Shown in pieces: positions 5,699-5,931 of a stretch of 5,931 nt of DNA. The notes under the pieces were generated by a model. The model made no database searches, was not told the DNA's origin, and saw only the letters and a program-made list of their open reading frames with translations. Each line of letters begins with the position of its first letter. Position 1 is the stretch's first letter. Origin of the DNA: an uncultured Mycoplasmatota bacterium (GTDB lineage: Bacteria; Bacillota_I; Bacilli_A; RF39; UBA660); contig USBW01000050.1 of NCBI GenBank assembly GCA_900553045.1, positions 1-5,931 of the forward strand, read 5' to 3'. Both the position numbers and the translations under genes were made by a program.

Positions 5699-5931
5699 TT
5701 ATCTAGTTTTTGTATGTTTAGAAAGATTTTGAAAACTTAGCCAATCGTCAAAGTACTCTACTTTTTCTTTATTTTGTAATCTTTCAAAGTAATTACTTAA
5801 AGAAGGATTATTTAATGGCAATATTACTTTATCATATAACTCTTCTAAATTTAATGCAGAGGTTTTAGAAGATATAAATTCTTCTAAATCTGTATTTAAA
5901 AGTAATGACAGGCAAGAAATCATTACTTTGA
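5699..5931 (-). CDS. Unidentified protein, C-terminal part (runs off right edge)
   Basis: The frame is open from the right edge to a TAA at 5701-5699. An ATG at 5923 would give 74 residues, but the frame continues upstream (K-V before M) and the few visible bases show no ribosome site, so this is probably the tail of a longer protein. The piece is mostly helical and acidic in the middle. NLEELYDKVILPLNN faintly recalls helices seen in several regulatory and B12-binding domains, too weak for an assignment. It ends in a basic HTKTR. It lies 72 bases upstream of uvsE on the same strand, so co-transcription is possible. I do not recognise the family. Codon use matches the AT-rich right block. Confidence 0.5.
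   Translation of the reverse strand, partial: KVMISCLSLLLNTDLEEFISSKTSALNLEELYDKVILPLNNPSLSNYFERLQNKEKVEYFDDWLSFQNLSKHTKTR

Overview
The window holds two blocks of DNA that differ in base composition, gene content and coding style, and they meet near position 2350-2390. The left block (about 1-2355) is moderate in GC (roughly 40-45% by eye). It looks like a Firmicutes (Lachnospiraceae-like) carbohydrate ABC-uptake operon read on the minus strand. A lipoprotein sugar-binding protein (2186 to 885) is followed, with a 4-base ATGA overlap, by a MalF/UgpA/MsmF-type permease (888 to 13). The first codons of a further gene follow, most likely the second permease, overlapping by one base (TAATG) and running off the left edge. 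The promoter region at about 2187-2355 carries an extended -10 for the operon, two GGGTAT half-sites 22 bp apart abutting its weak -35, and an inverted near-copy of the same site (12 of 13 bases) in front of a divergent start. This is a typical layout for a sugar operon controlled by a divergent regulator. The divergent reading frame (ATG 2356, good ribosome site) reaches a stop after only 10 codons.

The right block (about 2360-5931) is AT-rich (roughly 30% GC by eye). It uses AT-rich codons with TGG for Trp, so no Mycoplasma-type code is evident. It suggests a low-GC Bacilli, Erysipelotrichia or Mollicutes-related organism, possibly an uncultured gut lineage. It contains a membrane-anchored metallophosphoesterase whose 5' end is damaged or truncated at the block boundary. 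Next comes a GT4 glycosyltransferase of the diacylglycerol glucosyltransferase type. Convergent to it, with one base between the stop codons, is a UV damage endonuclease (uvsE). At the right edge is the 3' part of an unidentified minus-strand gene. Rho-independent hairpins overlap the ends of the phosphoesterase gene and of the glycosyltransferase/uvsE pair.

I see no mobile element, CRISPR array, RNA gene or novel multi-gene system. The most important observation is the junction at about 2350-2390. A regulator-like gene start from one context runs straight into the 5' end of a membrane phosphoesterase from another. An assembly chimera, for example of gut metagenome reads, or a real recombination boundary would both explain it. 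A simpler rival for the broken start alone is a one-base indel in a T-tract.
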